A model generated the notes under the pieces. That model made no database searches. It worked only from the letters and a program-made list of their open reading frames with translations, and had not been told where the DNA came from. Positions 40,690 to 48,192 of a DNA stretch of 60,957 nucleotides are shown one piece after another; the stretch's first letter is position 1; every line of letters begins with the position of its first letter. This stretch comes from Planctomycetaceae bacterium (GTDB taxonomy: Bacteria > Planctomycetota > Planctomycetia > Pirellulales > Thermoguttaceae). Position numbers and translations under genes: made by a program. The stretch is taken from NCBI GenBank assembly GCA_004556055.1, contig SFIW01000017.1, positions 1 through 60,957 on the forward strand, given 5' to 3'.

Positions 40690-42777
40690 ATGAAGAGGCT
40701 TATTTATTCGTCGTTGTTATCGGTCTTCGTTTTAACGATAGGAAGCTATGTTTATGGAGGAGAGGTTATTACGCAGGGCTCTACTCAAAGCGCGCCCGCT
40801 GGAGAGGAAATTCGTTATGATTCCCAAGGCGGCGCCTTGCTCTCCAAAGAGTGGGTGGAGGATTTTATAACGCCCCCGCGAGTTTGGCGACCGTTGCAGA
40901 TCGTCCATGATTGTGATTTAACCGATATTGCTAGAGTCTATGATTATCGCGACAACTGCGGCTTGGGCGGTTTGGTGGTCAACGTTGGGGGAAGCCCCGA
41001 ATATATCCGTAGCGACGAAAACTGGAAGCGTTTCGTTCAAGGAGTAAAAAATTTAAAGGACGCCCAGATGCGATGCTGGATATACGACGAATACGGGTAT
41101 CCAAGCTTGAGCGCCGGTGGAGTGGTTCTGGAAGGCCGTCCCGATCTTATGGCTCTAGAACTAGCGTACGACCCCGAACATGATCCCCCGTACTACGTGC
41201 GCGATTGTTATGAGCATACTCATTCGAGCAACAACGTTTTTCTTTCAAGACGCTATCCTAATCCTCTGAACCCGGAGGCGACGAAACGATTTATCGACGT
41301 GACTCACCGTCGATATCGAACTGAGCTTGGTAAAGAGAATCTCTACGACTACGTCGAGGCGTATTTTACAGACGAACCGTCAATGATGGCGGCGAATCTT
41401 GGCGAAATCGAAGGGGAGCTGAAATCTCGCGTCGCAGATCCGATCGATCCTAACAAGAAATGTCTTCCGACCGTTTCTTGGGGGGACGACGTTGAAGAAA
41501 AGTATTTCGAAAAGTATGGCGAAAAGCTCTCCGACTCTTTTCAATCGTTATTCTCCGGCGATTCCGCTGGTGATAAGCGCGTTCGTCGTCAGTTCTGGAG
41601 CTTGCTTGGCGAGCTTGACGGCGAGCGTTATTATGGACAAATCCAGGCGTTTTGTCATGAAAATCCCAATGGCCCTGTCGCGTCTGGGCATACGCTTCAT
41701 GAAGAATTTCCTCTGATGCATGTTCCTCTCGACGGTAATAAAATAGAGGTTCTCAAAAAGTTTGACCTCCCCGGACTAGATCTTTTAAATTCCGATCCTC
41801 ACGCGTTCTTTTACGGATGCTGGATGGCGACTGCCTTTCCTTGTTCCGCGGCGACTTTTATCGGATCGCGTCGCGTCATGACAGAGGTGAGCGACTTTGG
41901 GCAGCTCAACTCTGGAGAGCGCAAGCCAGTCGATCTAAGCTTCATGGAGGGGACTGCGGCATGGCAGGCGGCGTTTGGCGTGACTGAATTTACCCTCTAC
42001 TACGCAATCGGCAACGCCCCTTATCGCGGCCAGGAGTGTCACCGCAATTTTTCCCGCTTTGTCGGACGGCTCAATAGCGTTTTACGCGACGCGCAGCCCG
42101 TGCGTCCTGTCCTGCTCTATTATCCCATCGAAGAGCTTCAAGAGGAGTATAAGCCCGTCGCGCAGAAATGCACAATGGAAACGCAGAGCGAACGCGCGCG
42201 TCAAATTTCGCAGTCTTTCTATGATATCGGAGCGGCTCTTGCGCGCGCTCAAGTTAGTTTTACCGTGATCGATCGCAAAACGCTCAATAGTTTGACGACA
42301 ACTCCTGAAAATCAAGAAGAATCCGAGCGCCTTAGAGGTAAGTTTTCTGGAATAATCTACCCGATTTCTTCCGAGGTTGTGGAATATGAATGGGCGGATC
42401 CTAATTTCAAAGAATTTCGAGCGACCGCAGAAGCGCCCCTTGCAACGTGGCAGGATGTTGTGAAGACGCTTGGGAGTTCCACAGGTCCGCGTCTAAACCC
42501 GACGCCTGATTTTTCGGCTATCGTCGAAGGCGTTTTTGAAAGGGAAGGGCGACTTATTTTTCTCGTTTCTAATTCGTACGGGGATCCCTGGCATGGAGAT
42601 TTGATAATGAACGGATTCGACAATGTCGCTTTTGAGTCGGACGAATGGGTCTCCGTCAATCCTCATACCGGTCGTATTGAGACCTTCAACGCGACAGATA
42701 AAATTGGCGCAGATTTGCCGCCGCGTCAATCTTTGATTTTTATTTCTCCCGTGTTAAAAAATAAAATCGCTTTTTAA
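40690..42777 (+). CDS. secreted glycoside hydrolase, GH106-like (alpha-L-rhamnosidase-type)
   Basis: This 695-residue protein has a signal peptide (hydrophobic run near residues 6-20, cleavage near VYGGE). The catalytic core shows segments typical of GH106-like enzymes: MRCWIYDEYGYPSLSAGG near 120-137 and EAYFTDEPSMM near 220-230, with further acidic motifs. A C-terminal beta domain follows (about 590-690, DGDLIMNGF-like). I choose ATG 40690 because the longer frame to 40585 lacks a signal peptide start and the GGAG site is here. No sugar transporter or other hydrolase is adjacent. It is likely involved in degrading rhamnose-containing polysaccharide, but the exact specificity cannot be read. 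Confidence 0.78.
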   Translation: MKRLIYSSLLSVFVLTIGSYVYGGEVITQGSTQSAPAGEEIRYDSQGGALLSKEWVEDFITPPRVWRPLQIVHDCDLTDIARVYDYRDNCGLGGLVVNVGGSPEYIRSDENWKRFVQGVKNLKDAQMRCWIYDEYGYPSLSAGGVVLEGRPDLMALELAYDPEHDPPYYVRDCYEHTHSSNNVFLSRRYPNPLNPEATKRFIDVTHRRYRTELGKENLYDYVEAYFTDEPSMMAANLGEIEGELKSRVADPIDPNKKCLPTVSWGDDVEEKYFEKYGEKLSDSFQSLFSGDSAGDKRVRRQFWSLLGELDGERYYGQIQAFCHENPNGPVASGHTLHEEFPLMHVPLDGNKIEVLKKFDLPGLDLLNSDPHAFFYGCWMATAFPCSAATFIGSRRVMTEVSDFGQLNSGERKPVDLSFMEGTAAWQAAFGVTEFTLYYAIGNAPYRGQECHRNFSRFVGRLNSVLRDAQPVRPVLLYYPIEELQEEYKPVAQKCTMETQSERARQISQSFYDIGAALARAQVSFTVIDRKTLNSLTTTPENQEESERLRGKFSGIIYPISSEVVEYEWADPNFKEFRATAEAPLATWQDVVKTLGSSTGPRLNPTPDFSAIVEGVFEREGRLIFLVSNSYGDPWHGDLIMNGFDNVAFESDEWVSVNPHTGRIETFNATDKIGADLPPRQSLIFISPVLKNKIAF

Positions 42778-43292
42778 CCTCCTCCAATAAGGAAGGGCGG
42801 GTTCCTGAACTTGCGACTATGCGCCTTCTTTTCAGACCGTCAAAAAGTCGTTTTTTTCCTTGATCCTGACGAAGACGAACACCGAATCGTTTTGGTTGTC
42901 GAAGAAATAAGAAGGCGCTTGGGAGAATAGAGAAAAGGATCTCCCGAGAGAAAAATTCAACGCCTAACGTAGCGATTTTTCGTGCCGTTAGGCGTTTTAT
43001 TTAAAACGCGTTTAATTTGGTCAAATGATCTGCAAAGACGGCGTCTATCGCAATAGAAAGCGACCTTCGCAAATTTAAGGCTGGAAAAATCCCCGATCCC
43101 ACCCAACCAAACGGTTAATGTCTGGTAATAACAATAAACGTAAACGATGCGACTGTGCACTGTCGGAGCGTAACAATGAAAGAGACTTTGTCTCGTGCCT
43201 TCGCTCTACGGCTTTTAACTTTCCATAAAAGTTCGTGCGACTTACGCAGTCGTCGCGCGACATTCACCCCGTTGGCTACTACTCCAGCGACT
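42778..43292. other. 515-bp gene-poor region with inverted repeats and a possible small reading frame
   Basis: A 10-bp perfect inverted repeat (GCGCCTTCTT at 42821-42830 and AAGAAGGCGC at 42909-42918) is separated by 78 bases. A 39-codon frame runs from TTG 42811 to 42930 and would encode a charged peptide with LDPDEDEHRIVLVVEE inside it, with GGGCGGG-like Shine-Dalgarno, but I cannot confirm it. After 43003, the region up to the DIP1984 gene has no supported gene; the minus strand contains a short GAGCG/CGCTC and GAGAC/GTCTC stem near 43170-43220. Confidence 0.4.
42957..43002. terminator. intrinsic terminator in the spacer downstream of the GH106-like gene
   Basis: AACGCCTAACG (42959-42969) and CGTTAGGCGTT (42986-42996) form an 11-bp stem with a T-rich 3' flank on the plus strand. 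Confidence 0.75.
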
Positions 43293-43748
43293 TTATTCGA
43301 TCAAATCTATCTTCCAGTTAGTTTCTTGTATCTTAATGTCAAGAAGACGGAGCTCCTTTGACAAGGCGTCGATACGTTTTTGCCAATCGACAACCGAAAT
43401 TGCCGTCTTAATTTTTATCTCAGTGTTTCGAGAACGATAGGTCTTTTGATTTGCGATGTCGATGATTTCTTTGTAGACGTAAATAGAAAGTTGCAGGGCG
43501 TCTTTTTGAGCGATAAGTTCCGTGAGCGTCTTCCCGTCGACGACCGTTTGGCTATTGGTGAGGTTGATTTTGGCGATAAGAACGCCTAGTCTCGCGATCG
43601 TAGAATCTAATTCGCGTTTTAAAGAATTAGGTTCTTCTTCCGGGGATTCGCCTTCTTGTATAAGAACGTTGCATTTGAGACGATTCTTTAATTCTTCGAT
43701 TTTCCGATTGATATCGGCTCTTTCCTGCAAGGCAACTGCTAATTTCAT
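43293..43748 (-). CDS. DIP1984 family protein
   Basis: This 151-residue helical protein matches the DIP1984 family: it starts MKLAVALQERADINRKIEELKNRL, has QEGESPEEEPNSL near residue 31, then TIARLGVLIAKINLTN and ends NWKIDLIE. The first stretch is a clear leading motif (LAxALxxRADxxxKIExL), here split from a longer run. The protein is predicted to be a coiled-coil. No role is established for the family; members are in many bacteria, including pathogens, where one was named septicolysin without good evidence. It is transcribed away from tmRNA, 159 bases to the right. Confidence 0.85.
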   Translation of the reverse strand: MKLAVALQERADINRKIEELKNRLKCNVLIQEGESPEEEPNSLKRELDSTIARLGVLIAKINLTNSQTVVDGKTLTELIAQKDALQLSIYVYKEIIDIANQKTYRSRNTEIKIKTAISVVDWQKRIDALSKELRLLDIKIQETNWKIDLIE

Positions 43749-43857
43749 CGATAGCTTCTCCGCTTTCTAATGCTCGCGCAAAGTGGTTTAAACTATGATA
43801 AATGAAATACAAGGAGTTAGCAAGACTCAGATTTCCGGGAAGAAAATCGACGGGGGC

Positions 43858-43885
43858 TTGCAAGCTTTCGTGTAAAGGGTAGAAT
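43858..43885 (+). promoter_or_regulatory. promoter of tmRNA
   Basis: TTGCAA (43858-43863) and TAGAAT (43880-43885) are separated by 16 bases; the predicted start near 43892 is 15 bases before the mature 5' end. Confidence 0.6.
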
Positions 43886-43906
43886 GAGAGACGTTGTAGC
43901 GTGACC

Positions 43907-44266
43907 GGGGGCGAACTGGGTTCGACCGGGCGGGCGAAGCGTGAATTGCGCGTCGAGGTTGATCGGTGGGCCTCGTTAAAAGCCGATTAAAAATTTCAAT
44001 TGCCAATAACAAAATGGCTTTGGCTGCCTGAGAATAGGCAACCCCGAATATGATTCTTAGCCGAAGAGATGAAGTATTTGGTCGCTAAATTCGGATCGTT
44101 TGCCGTCGCGTCGAACACGCGGCGAACTAAATAAAGCTTTCGAATCGTCCTTGAGAAACCGTCGTCGATAAGGGTTCAAAGGGATTAAACTCTAAAGAAT
44201 CGACTACACGCGTAGACGTTCTCGTAGAGACGTCGCGGGACGCGGGTTCAATTCCCGCCGCCTCCA
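43907..44266 (+). ncRNA. ssrA: transfer-messenger RNA (tmRNA)
   Basis: The mature 5' end starts GGGGGCG, which pairs with CGCCTCC at 44259-44265 (one G-U) as the acceptor stem. The 5' side has GAACTGGGTTCGACCGG and the 3' tRNA-like domain has ACGCGGGTTCAATTCCCGC. The tag reading frame begins at GCC 44002 and ends at TGA 44029-44031, encoding ANNKMALAA; the stop lies in a TGCCT/AGGCA hairpin as is usual. The tag ends ALAA, the SspB/ClpXP degradation signal. The 3' CCA is not encoded. The start of the tag is 9 residues, shorter than E. coli's 10. Confidence 0.95.
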
Positions 44267-44466
44267 CTTTTTCCCTTTATTTTGTTTAATCTTCGTAACT
44301 CTAAGGGATTGCGCTTTGTTGAGTTAGCGTTCTTGGACAGATTTATTTTGTCCTTTTCTTCGCTCTTTAGCTATGCTGCTTTTCTTTTGAGCTTTTTGTT
44401 CTTTGAGCGGGTCTGTACTTTTTTGTAAGTCGGATCCCTTTTATGTTGATTTCATCGGTTCAAATG

Positions 44467-44490
44467 CGCCTCGTTTTTTTTAACGAGGCG
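44467..44490 (+). promoter_or_regulatory. leader hairpin upstream of the RRM gene
   Basis: CGCCTCGTT (44467-44475) and AACGAGGCG (44482-44490) form a 9-bp stem with a T-rich loop, 34 bases before the ATG. The sequence after it is not T-rich, so it is not a terminator. RRM proteins of this type are often regulated at their leader. Confidence 0.45.
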
Positions 44491-44523
44491 GCTTTGCGCT
44501 AGGGGTGAAGAAAGAAGACGCCT

Positions 44524-44826
44524 ATGAAAATTTATGTTGGAAACTTGGCTTACAGCACGTCGGAAGAGACGTTGCGTAAGACTTTTGAAACGTTTGGAGT
44601 CGTTTCGGACGCCAAAATCGTTGTTGATAGGGAAACGAATCGTTCCAAAGGATTTGCTTTCGTCACGATGCCTAACGACGCTGAAGCGGAAAAAGCGATC
44701 AACGAACTCGATAATACGGAACTCGATCGACGCATTTTGCATGTTAATCAGGCTCGTTCGACCGAATCTCATTCCCCTAGTCGCTCGTTTCGGGGCGAAA
44801 GGGGCCCGCGAAGATTTGAGTCTTGA
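44524..44826 (+). CDS. RRM-domain RNA-binding protein
   Basis: A single RNA recognition motif spans residues 1-78, with RNP2 as IYVGNL near residue 3 and RNP1 as KGFAFVTM near residues 43-50. The body matches the glycine-poor, cyanobacterial-like Rbp proteins common in Planctomycetota and linked to cold adaptation. A short basic C-terminal tail (Arg/Ser/Gly) follows. The length is 100. It is the sole gene in its transcription unit, between a leader hairpin and a terminator. These proteins bind single-stranded RNA in the cytoplasm; no target is known. Confidence 0.93.
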   Translation: MKIYVGNLAYSTSEETLRKTFETFGVVSDAKIVVDRETNRSKGFAFVTMPNDAEAEKAINELDNTELDRRILHVNQARSTESHSPSRSFRGERGPRRFES

Positions 44827-44841
44827 ATAAGTCGCTGATGG

Positions 44842-44886
44842 AAAAGAAGCGCGTTTAACTCTCGGTTAGGCGCGCTTCTTTCGTTT
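44842..44886 (+). terminator. intrinsic terminator after the RRM gene
   Basis: AAAGAAGCGCG (44843-44853) and CGCGCTTCTTT (44871-44881) form an 11-bp stem followed by TCGTTT. Confidence 0.8.
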
Positions 44887-44994
44887 AAAGTCGGCTCTTG
44901 CAGTCTTTTCCTTTGTTTGATAATATACGTTGGCGTGTTTATACGTTTTTTAGCGTTTGCGAAAGAAAAATAGTTTTTACCTATTGAGGATCCG

Positions 44995-45930
44995 ATGCGT
45001 GGGGTTTTACATAAAATAGGCGATTACGTTGTGTATCTTATCGTTCGAGTCGTCGTTTGCGTCGTTCAATGCTTTTCGCTCGACGCGTGCCAGCAAGCGT
45101 CCGAGTATATGGCGTTTCTATTTAACGACGTTCTATGCGTTCGAAAACGCTTAGTGGACGAAAATTTGCGCCATGCTTTCCCTGAGAAAACAAAGCGTGA
45201 ACGACGCGAGCTCGCTAGAAAAATGTGGGCGCACCTATTTCTCATGGTGGCTGAGGTGGCGCACGCCCCTCGAGAACTTCATGGGATTAATTGGTTTCGA
45301 CATGTGACTATTGAGAATGGACGTTCCTTTTTTAAAGCTCTTCAGGAAGATCGACCCATAATTCTGATTACCGGACATTTTGGAAATTTTGAGATAGGCG
45401 GATTCTTGCTTGGTTTATTGGGCTATCCGACCTTTTCTGTCGCGCGTAAACTTGATAATCCCTATTTGGATCGTTTTATTAGCGATTTCCGCGGGAGAAC
45501 AGGGCAATTCATTATAGATAAGAACACGGGGTACGAGGACGTTGTGTCCGTAATGGAGAAAAGGGGAATCATGGCTTTCCTGGCCGATCAGTCGGCGGGA
45601 AAGAAAGGCGCCTGGGTGAAGTTTTTCGGCAGACCTGCGTCTGCATATAAGGCGATGGCTCTGATGAGCTTACAGTATGACGCCCCTATTTTCGTGTGCT
45701 ATGCGACGCGAAGAGATAATAAGCCGTTGAACTTTACGATGCGCATGGTGGAGGCGCTTGACCCTCGAATGCTCCCTCCGGAGATAAAGACGGTTCAGCA
45801 AATAACGCAATGGCATGTGTCGAAGCTTGAAGAACAAGTTAGACTTGCCCCGGATCAATACTGGTGGTTGCATAATCGCTGGAAGACTTACGGCAAGAAA
45901 TTTGCGCCCGACTGGGTCTTAACTCATTGA
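44995..45930 (+). CDS. LpxL/HtrB-family lipid A (lysophospholipid) acyltransferase
   Basis: This is a membrane acyltransferase of the LpxL/MsbB family, which adds secondary acyl chains to lipid A at the inner membrane. A hydrophobic N-terminal anchor (about residues 12-30) is followed by the catalytic HFGNFE (HxxxxE) near residue 123. The segment FLADQSAGKKGAWVKFFGRPA matches the family's DQ-x-G / FFG-x-PA motif, and the C-terminus has PDQYWWLHNRWKT. The length of 311 is typical. It supports the presence of an LPS-like outer membrane. Three tRNA-Asn genes follow on the same strand. Confidence 0.9.
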   Translation: MRGVLHKIGDYVVYLIVRVVVCVVQCFSLDACQQASEYMAFLFNDVLCVRKRLVDENLRHAFPEKTKRERRELARKMWAHLFLMVAEVAHAPRELHGINWFRHVTIENGRSFFKALQEDRPIILITGHFGNFEIGGFLLGLLGYPTFSVARKLDNPYLDRFISDFRGRTGQFIIDKNTGYEDVVSVMEKRGIMAFLADQSAGKKGAWVKFFGRPASAYKAMALMSLQYDAPIFVCYATRRDNKPLNFTMRMVEALDPRMLPPEIKTVQQITQWHVSKLEEQVRLAPDQYWWLHNRWKTYGKKFAPDWVLTH

Positions 45931-45962
45931 ATGAGAAATCGAGAAAAATCTAAAAAATCCTC

Positions 45963-45990
45963 TTGCGAGTTTACCCTTTTATAGTAAATT
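45963..45990 (+). promoter_or_regulatory. promoter of the tRNA-Asn array
   Basis: TTGCGA (45963-45968) and TAAATT (45985-45990) are separated by 16 bases, 30 bases before the first tRNA. Confidence 0.55.
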
Positions 45991-46020
45991 TAAGGCGTTA
46001 TGGGAAGTATTTCTCACGAA

Positions 46021-46093
46021 GCCCTGATAGCTCAGTTGGTAGAGCAAGCGGCTGTTAACCGCTGGGTCCAAGGTTCGAGTCCTTGTTGGGGCG
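46021..46093 (+). tRNA. tRNA-Asn (GUU), copy 1
   Basis: The cloverleaf has acceptor GCCCTGA/TTGGGGC, D arm GCTCAGTTGGTAGAGC, anticodon loop CTGTTAA (GUU), and T arm CAAGG-TTCGAGT-CCTTG. The 3' CCA is not encoded. The copies are spaced 88 bp apart, copied with their flanks. Confidence 0.96.
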
Positions 46094-46108
46094 CTTTTAG
46101 CATTTTTT

Positions 46109-46181
46109 GCCCTGATAGCTCAGTTGGTAGAGCAAGCGGCTGTTAACCGCTGGGTCCAAGGTTCGAGTCCTTGTTGGGGCG
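46109..46181 (+). tRNA. tRNA-Asn (GUU), copy 2
   Basis: The sequence is identical to copy 1 throughout and lies exactly 88 bases after it, with the same 15-base spacer. Confidence 0.96.
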
Positions 46182-46196
46182 CTTTTAGCATTTTTT

Positions 46197-46217
46197 GCCC
46201 TGGTCCTTGTTGGGGCG
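46197..46217 (+). pseudogene. collapsed tRNA-Asn remnant
   Basis: These 21 bases are the first 6 and last 15 bases of a tRNA-Asn copy, followed by the usual spacer. The copy lies exactly 88 bases after copy 2, so it is a fourth unit that has lost about 53 interior bases. Confidence 0.85.
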
Positions 46218-46231
46218 CTTTTGGCATTTTT

Positions 46232-46304
46232 GCCCTGATAGCTCAGTTGGTAGAGCAAGCGGCTGTTAACCGCTGGGTCCAAGGTTCGAGTCCTTGTTGG
46301 GGCG
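46232..46304 (+). tRNA. tRNA-Asn (GUU), copy 3
   Basis: Identical in body to copies 1 and 2. It follows the remnant by 35 bases rather than 88, and its left spacer differs by one base (GGCATTTTT instead of AGCATTTTTT). Confidence 0.96.
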
Positions 46305-46367
46305 CTTACCCTCCTTTTGCGAGGGTTTATTATTTTCTTGACCCTTTCTCTCTGGAGGGAACTGGCG

Positions 46368-47208
46368 TTGTCTCGGTTAAAGCTTTTTTTAAGTTGGGCT
46401 TTTGTCGTTCTGCTTTGTTTTCTCCTCGGCTATCTCCTTTGGGGAAGAACCGGTGGAGACGAAAATCGTTTATTCAATAGCGAGCATGATGAATTAAGGA
46501 TCGTTTCGACGGCCCCTAGCGTTACGGAAATTCTTTGCGCGCTTGGACTGACGGAACGGATTGTCGGCGTTTCTAATTACTGCCATTATCCTCCAGAAAT
46601 TGAAGGTTTGCCGCGAATTGGCAGTCTCTATGATTACGATACGGAAAGAATAATCGTTAGACTCCTTTGTTATTCTCGGGAAAAAAGCGAGCGAATTTGA
46701 GCAGTCAGAAGGCATATTAGAACGCGCCCAGACGCAACGAAATCATATGGTGGAAGAACTGGAGTCTATTCGAAAAGAAACGGCGAATATGAAGAAGAGA
46801 AGAACGCTGATCTCTATTTTTCGCGAACTCCACAAGGAAGGGCTCGGAGAAATATATGTAGCGGGGGCCAATCCCTACTTTAACGAATTATTGGAGATTG
46901 CAGGGGGCGTGAACGTCGCTCAAGATTTAGGAGGAATGGCTCCTATTATTACTGCTGAAGGGGTGATTGAATTAAATCCCGAGGTCATTATCGACATGCA
47001 ACCGCCGGAGAAGATAGCCGCGCGCGATGGGCTCAAAGAAAAAGAAACGCGCGCCGACTGGGATTCTTTAAAGAATGGAGTCGACGCGGTTCGGTTGGGT
47101 CAAGTCTACCCGATATGGGACGACTATGCGAGTTGTCCGGGCCCGAGGAGTATTCGTTTTGCCAGATGGTTGGCGGACGTCGTTCACGAACAGGACTCCG
47201 TCGAGTAG
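46368..47208 (+). pseudogene. broken periplasmic binding protein (BtuF/Peripla_BP_2 family)
   Basis: The N-terminal part (TTG start at 46368 behind GGAGGG) has a signal peptide-like start and the family start RIVSTAPSVTEILCALGL, GVSNYCHYPPEIEGLPRIGS. Near 46655-46665 the frame shifts by one base. In the new frame SFVILGKKASEFEQ and then ILERAQTQRNHMVEELESI follow, joined where the family normally has about 40 further residues, so a segment is also deleted. The C-terminal half (EIYVAGANPYFNELLEIAGG, PEVIIDMQPPE) is well preserved up to the stop at 47208. It was a vitamin B12 or metal-chelate binding protein. No permease or ATPase genes are adjacent. Confidence 0.7.
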
Positions 47209-47218
47209 CGGCGTGGAA

Positions 47219-48022
47219 TCAGGTGGATTTTAGAACGATCCAATCTCCAAGCTTGGGACAGATTTGGGCGATGGTAAAAAGAAGCCGAGCCTTACGCGGG
47301 ATAACCAGCTCAGGCTCCCTCTTTTCACACTTTTTGAGAATTTTTTGGGCAAGATACTTGGGATCAATCTTACCAACCTTGACTCCGCCCCCCGGCATAA
47401 GCGCCGAATCTGGAATACCGTCGGCGTTTTTAAGGGGATAGAGTCGGGGATTGTCACGCTTAACGGGACCGGGACACACGAGCAACACGTGAACTCCGTC
47501 AGGCTTGGCTTCTAAACGCAATTGTTGCGAAAACGCGGCTACCGCATGTTTCGTAACGGGATAAGCGCCAACCCATCGCGCCGCGCTTTTCGCCGCGAGA
47601 GAGCCAATGTTGACGACATGGCCTTTGCGTTCTACTAAGTGAGTGTAAGCCGCCTGCGTGCAGGCGATCGTTCCCATGACGTTGAGATTCCACAAATCTT
47701 GGAACTCTTTTAAAGGGGTTTTCATAAGATATCCCCGATGAGTTCGACCTGCGGCGTTGACAAGAACGTCGAGCCCCCCGAAGTGATTCACCGTTTCGTC
47801 GACGATTCTTTGCGCGTCAATGGCGTTGGTGACGTCGGCGACGATGGGAAGGACTTCGCATTTCAGGTCTTTCATTTCCTGAGCGGTTTTTTCAACGTCA
47901 GCGGCCTCTAACCCGACGATGGCGAGTTTTGCGCCAGCAGCGGCGAAGGTTTCGGCGATGACGCGTCCAAGTCCGTTTGAACCGCCTGTAACTAAAACGA
48001 CTTTATCTTGCCAATAACTCAT
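47219..48022 (-). CDS. short-chain dehydrogenase/reductase
   Basis: This is a classical SDR oxidoreductase of 267 residues. The cofactor motif TGGSNGLGRV (TGxxxGxG) is near residue 12, NAAGRTH and the catalytic IGSLAAK serine come next, and the catalytic Tyr and Lys are in YPVTK. A C-terminal hydrophobic stretch (ARLLFTIAQI) near the end resembles the membrane-associated SDRs such as DltE/YqjQ. The stop lies 11 bases from the end of the convergent pseudogene. The substrate is unknown. Confidence 0.9.
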   Translation of the reverse strand: MSYWQDKVVLVTGGSNGLGRVIAETFAAAGAKLAIVGLEAADVEKTAQEMKDLKCEVLPIVADVTNAIDAQRIVDETVNHFGGLDVLVNAAGRTHRGYLMKTPLKEFQDLWNLNVMGTIACTQAAYTHLVERKGHVVNIGSLAAKSAARWVGAYPVTKHAVAAFSQQLRLEAKPDGVHVLLVCPGPVKRDNPRLYPLKNADGIPDSALMPGGGVKVGKIDPKYLAQKILKKCEKREPELVIPRKARLLFTIAQICPKLGDWIVLKST

Positions 48023-48130
48023 TGTCTTCTTTATTATATCTGTTGTGTGCGCTTAGCGACGCGACCAATAAAACGTCGATAACTCGATTATAATCAAAAA
48101 CGATTAGTCGACAACGAGCGCTTTATCTAA

Positions 48131-48165
48131 TAAAAAACGACGCAAATCCAGGAATTTGCGTCGCT
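48131..48165 (-). terminator. intrinsic terminator after gdhA
   Basis: CGACGCAAAT (48138-48147) and ATTTGCGTCG (48154-48163) form a 10-bp stem. On the minus strand it is followed by TTTTTTATT, 28 bases past the gdhA stop. Confidence 0.88.
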
Positions 48166-48192
48166 ATAGACTCTACCGAGTTTCACGAAGAA

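Noticed and set aside
43827..44012. Minus-strand frame of 61 codons across the tmRNA 5' region
   Set aside because: It overlaps tmRNA and has no independent support.
46097..46282. Frame of 61 codons with repeated peptide units inside the tRNA-Asn array
   Set aside because: The repetition comes from the tRNA copies; no coding signal.
46021..46304. Repeat array resembling a CRISPR at first glance
   Set aside because: The repeat units are complete tRNA-Asn genes with constant spacers, not short repeats with variable spacers.
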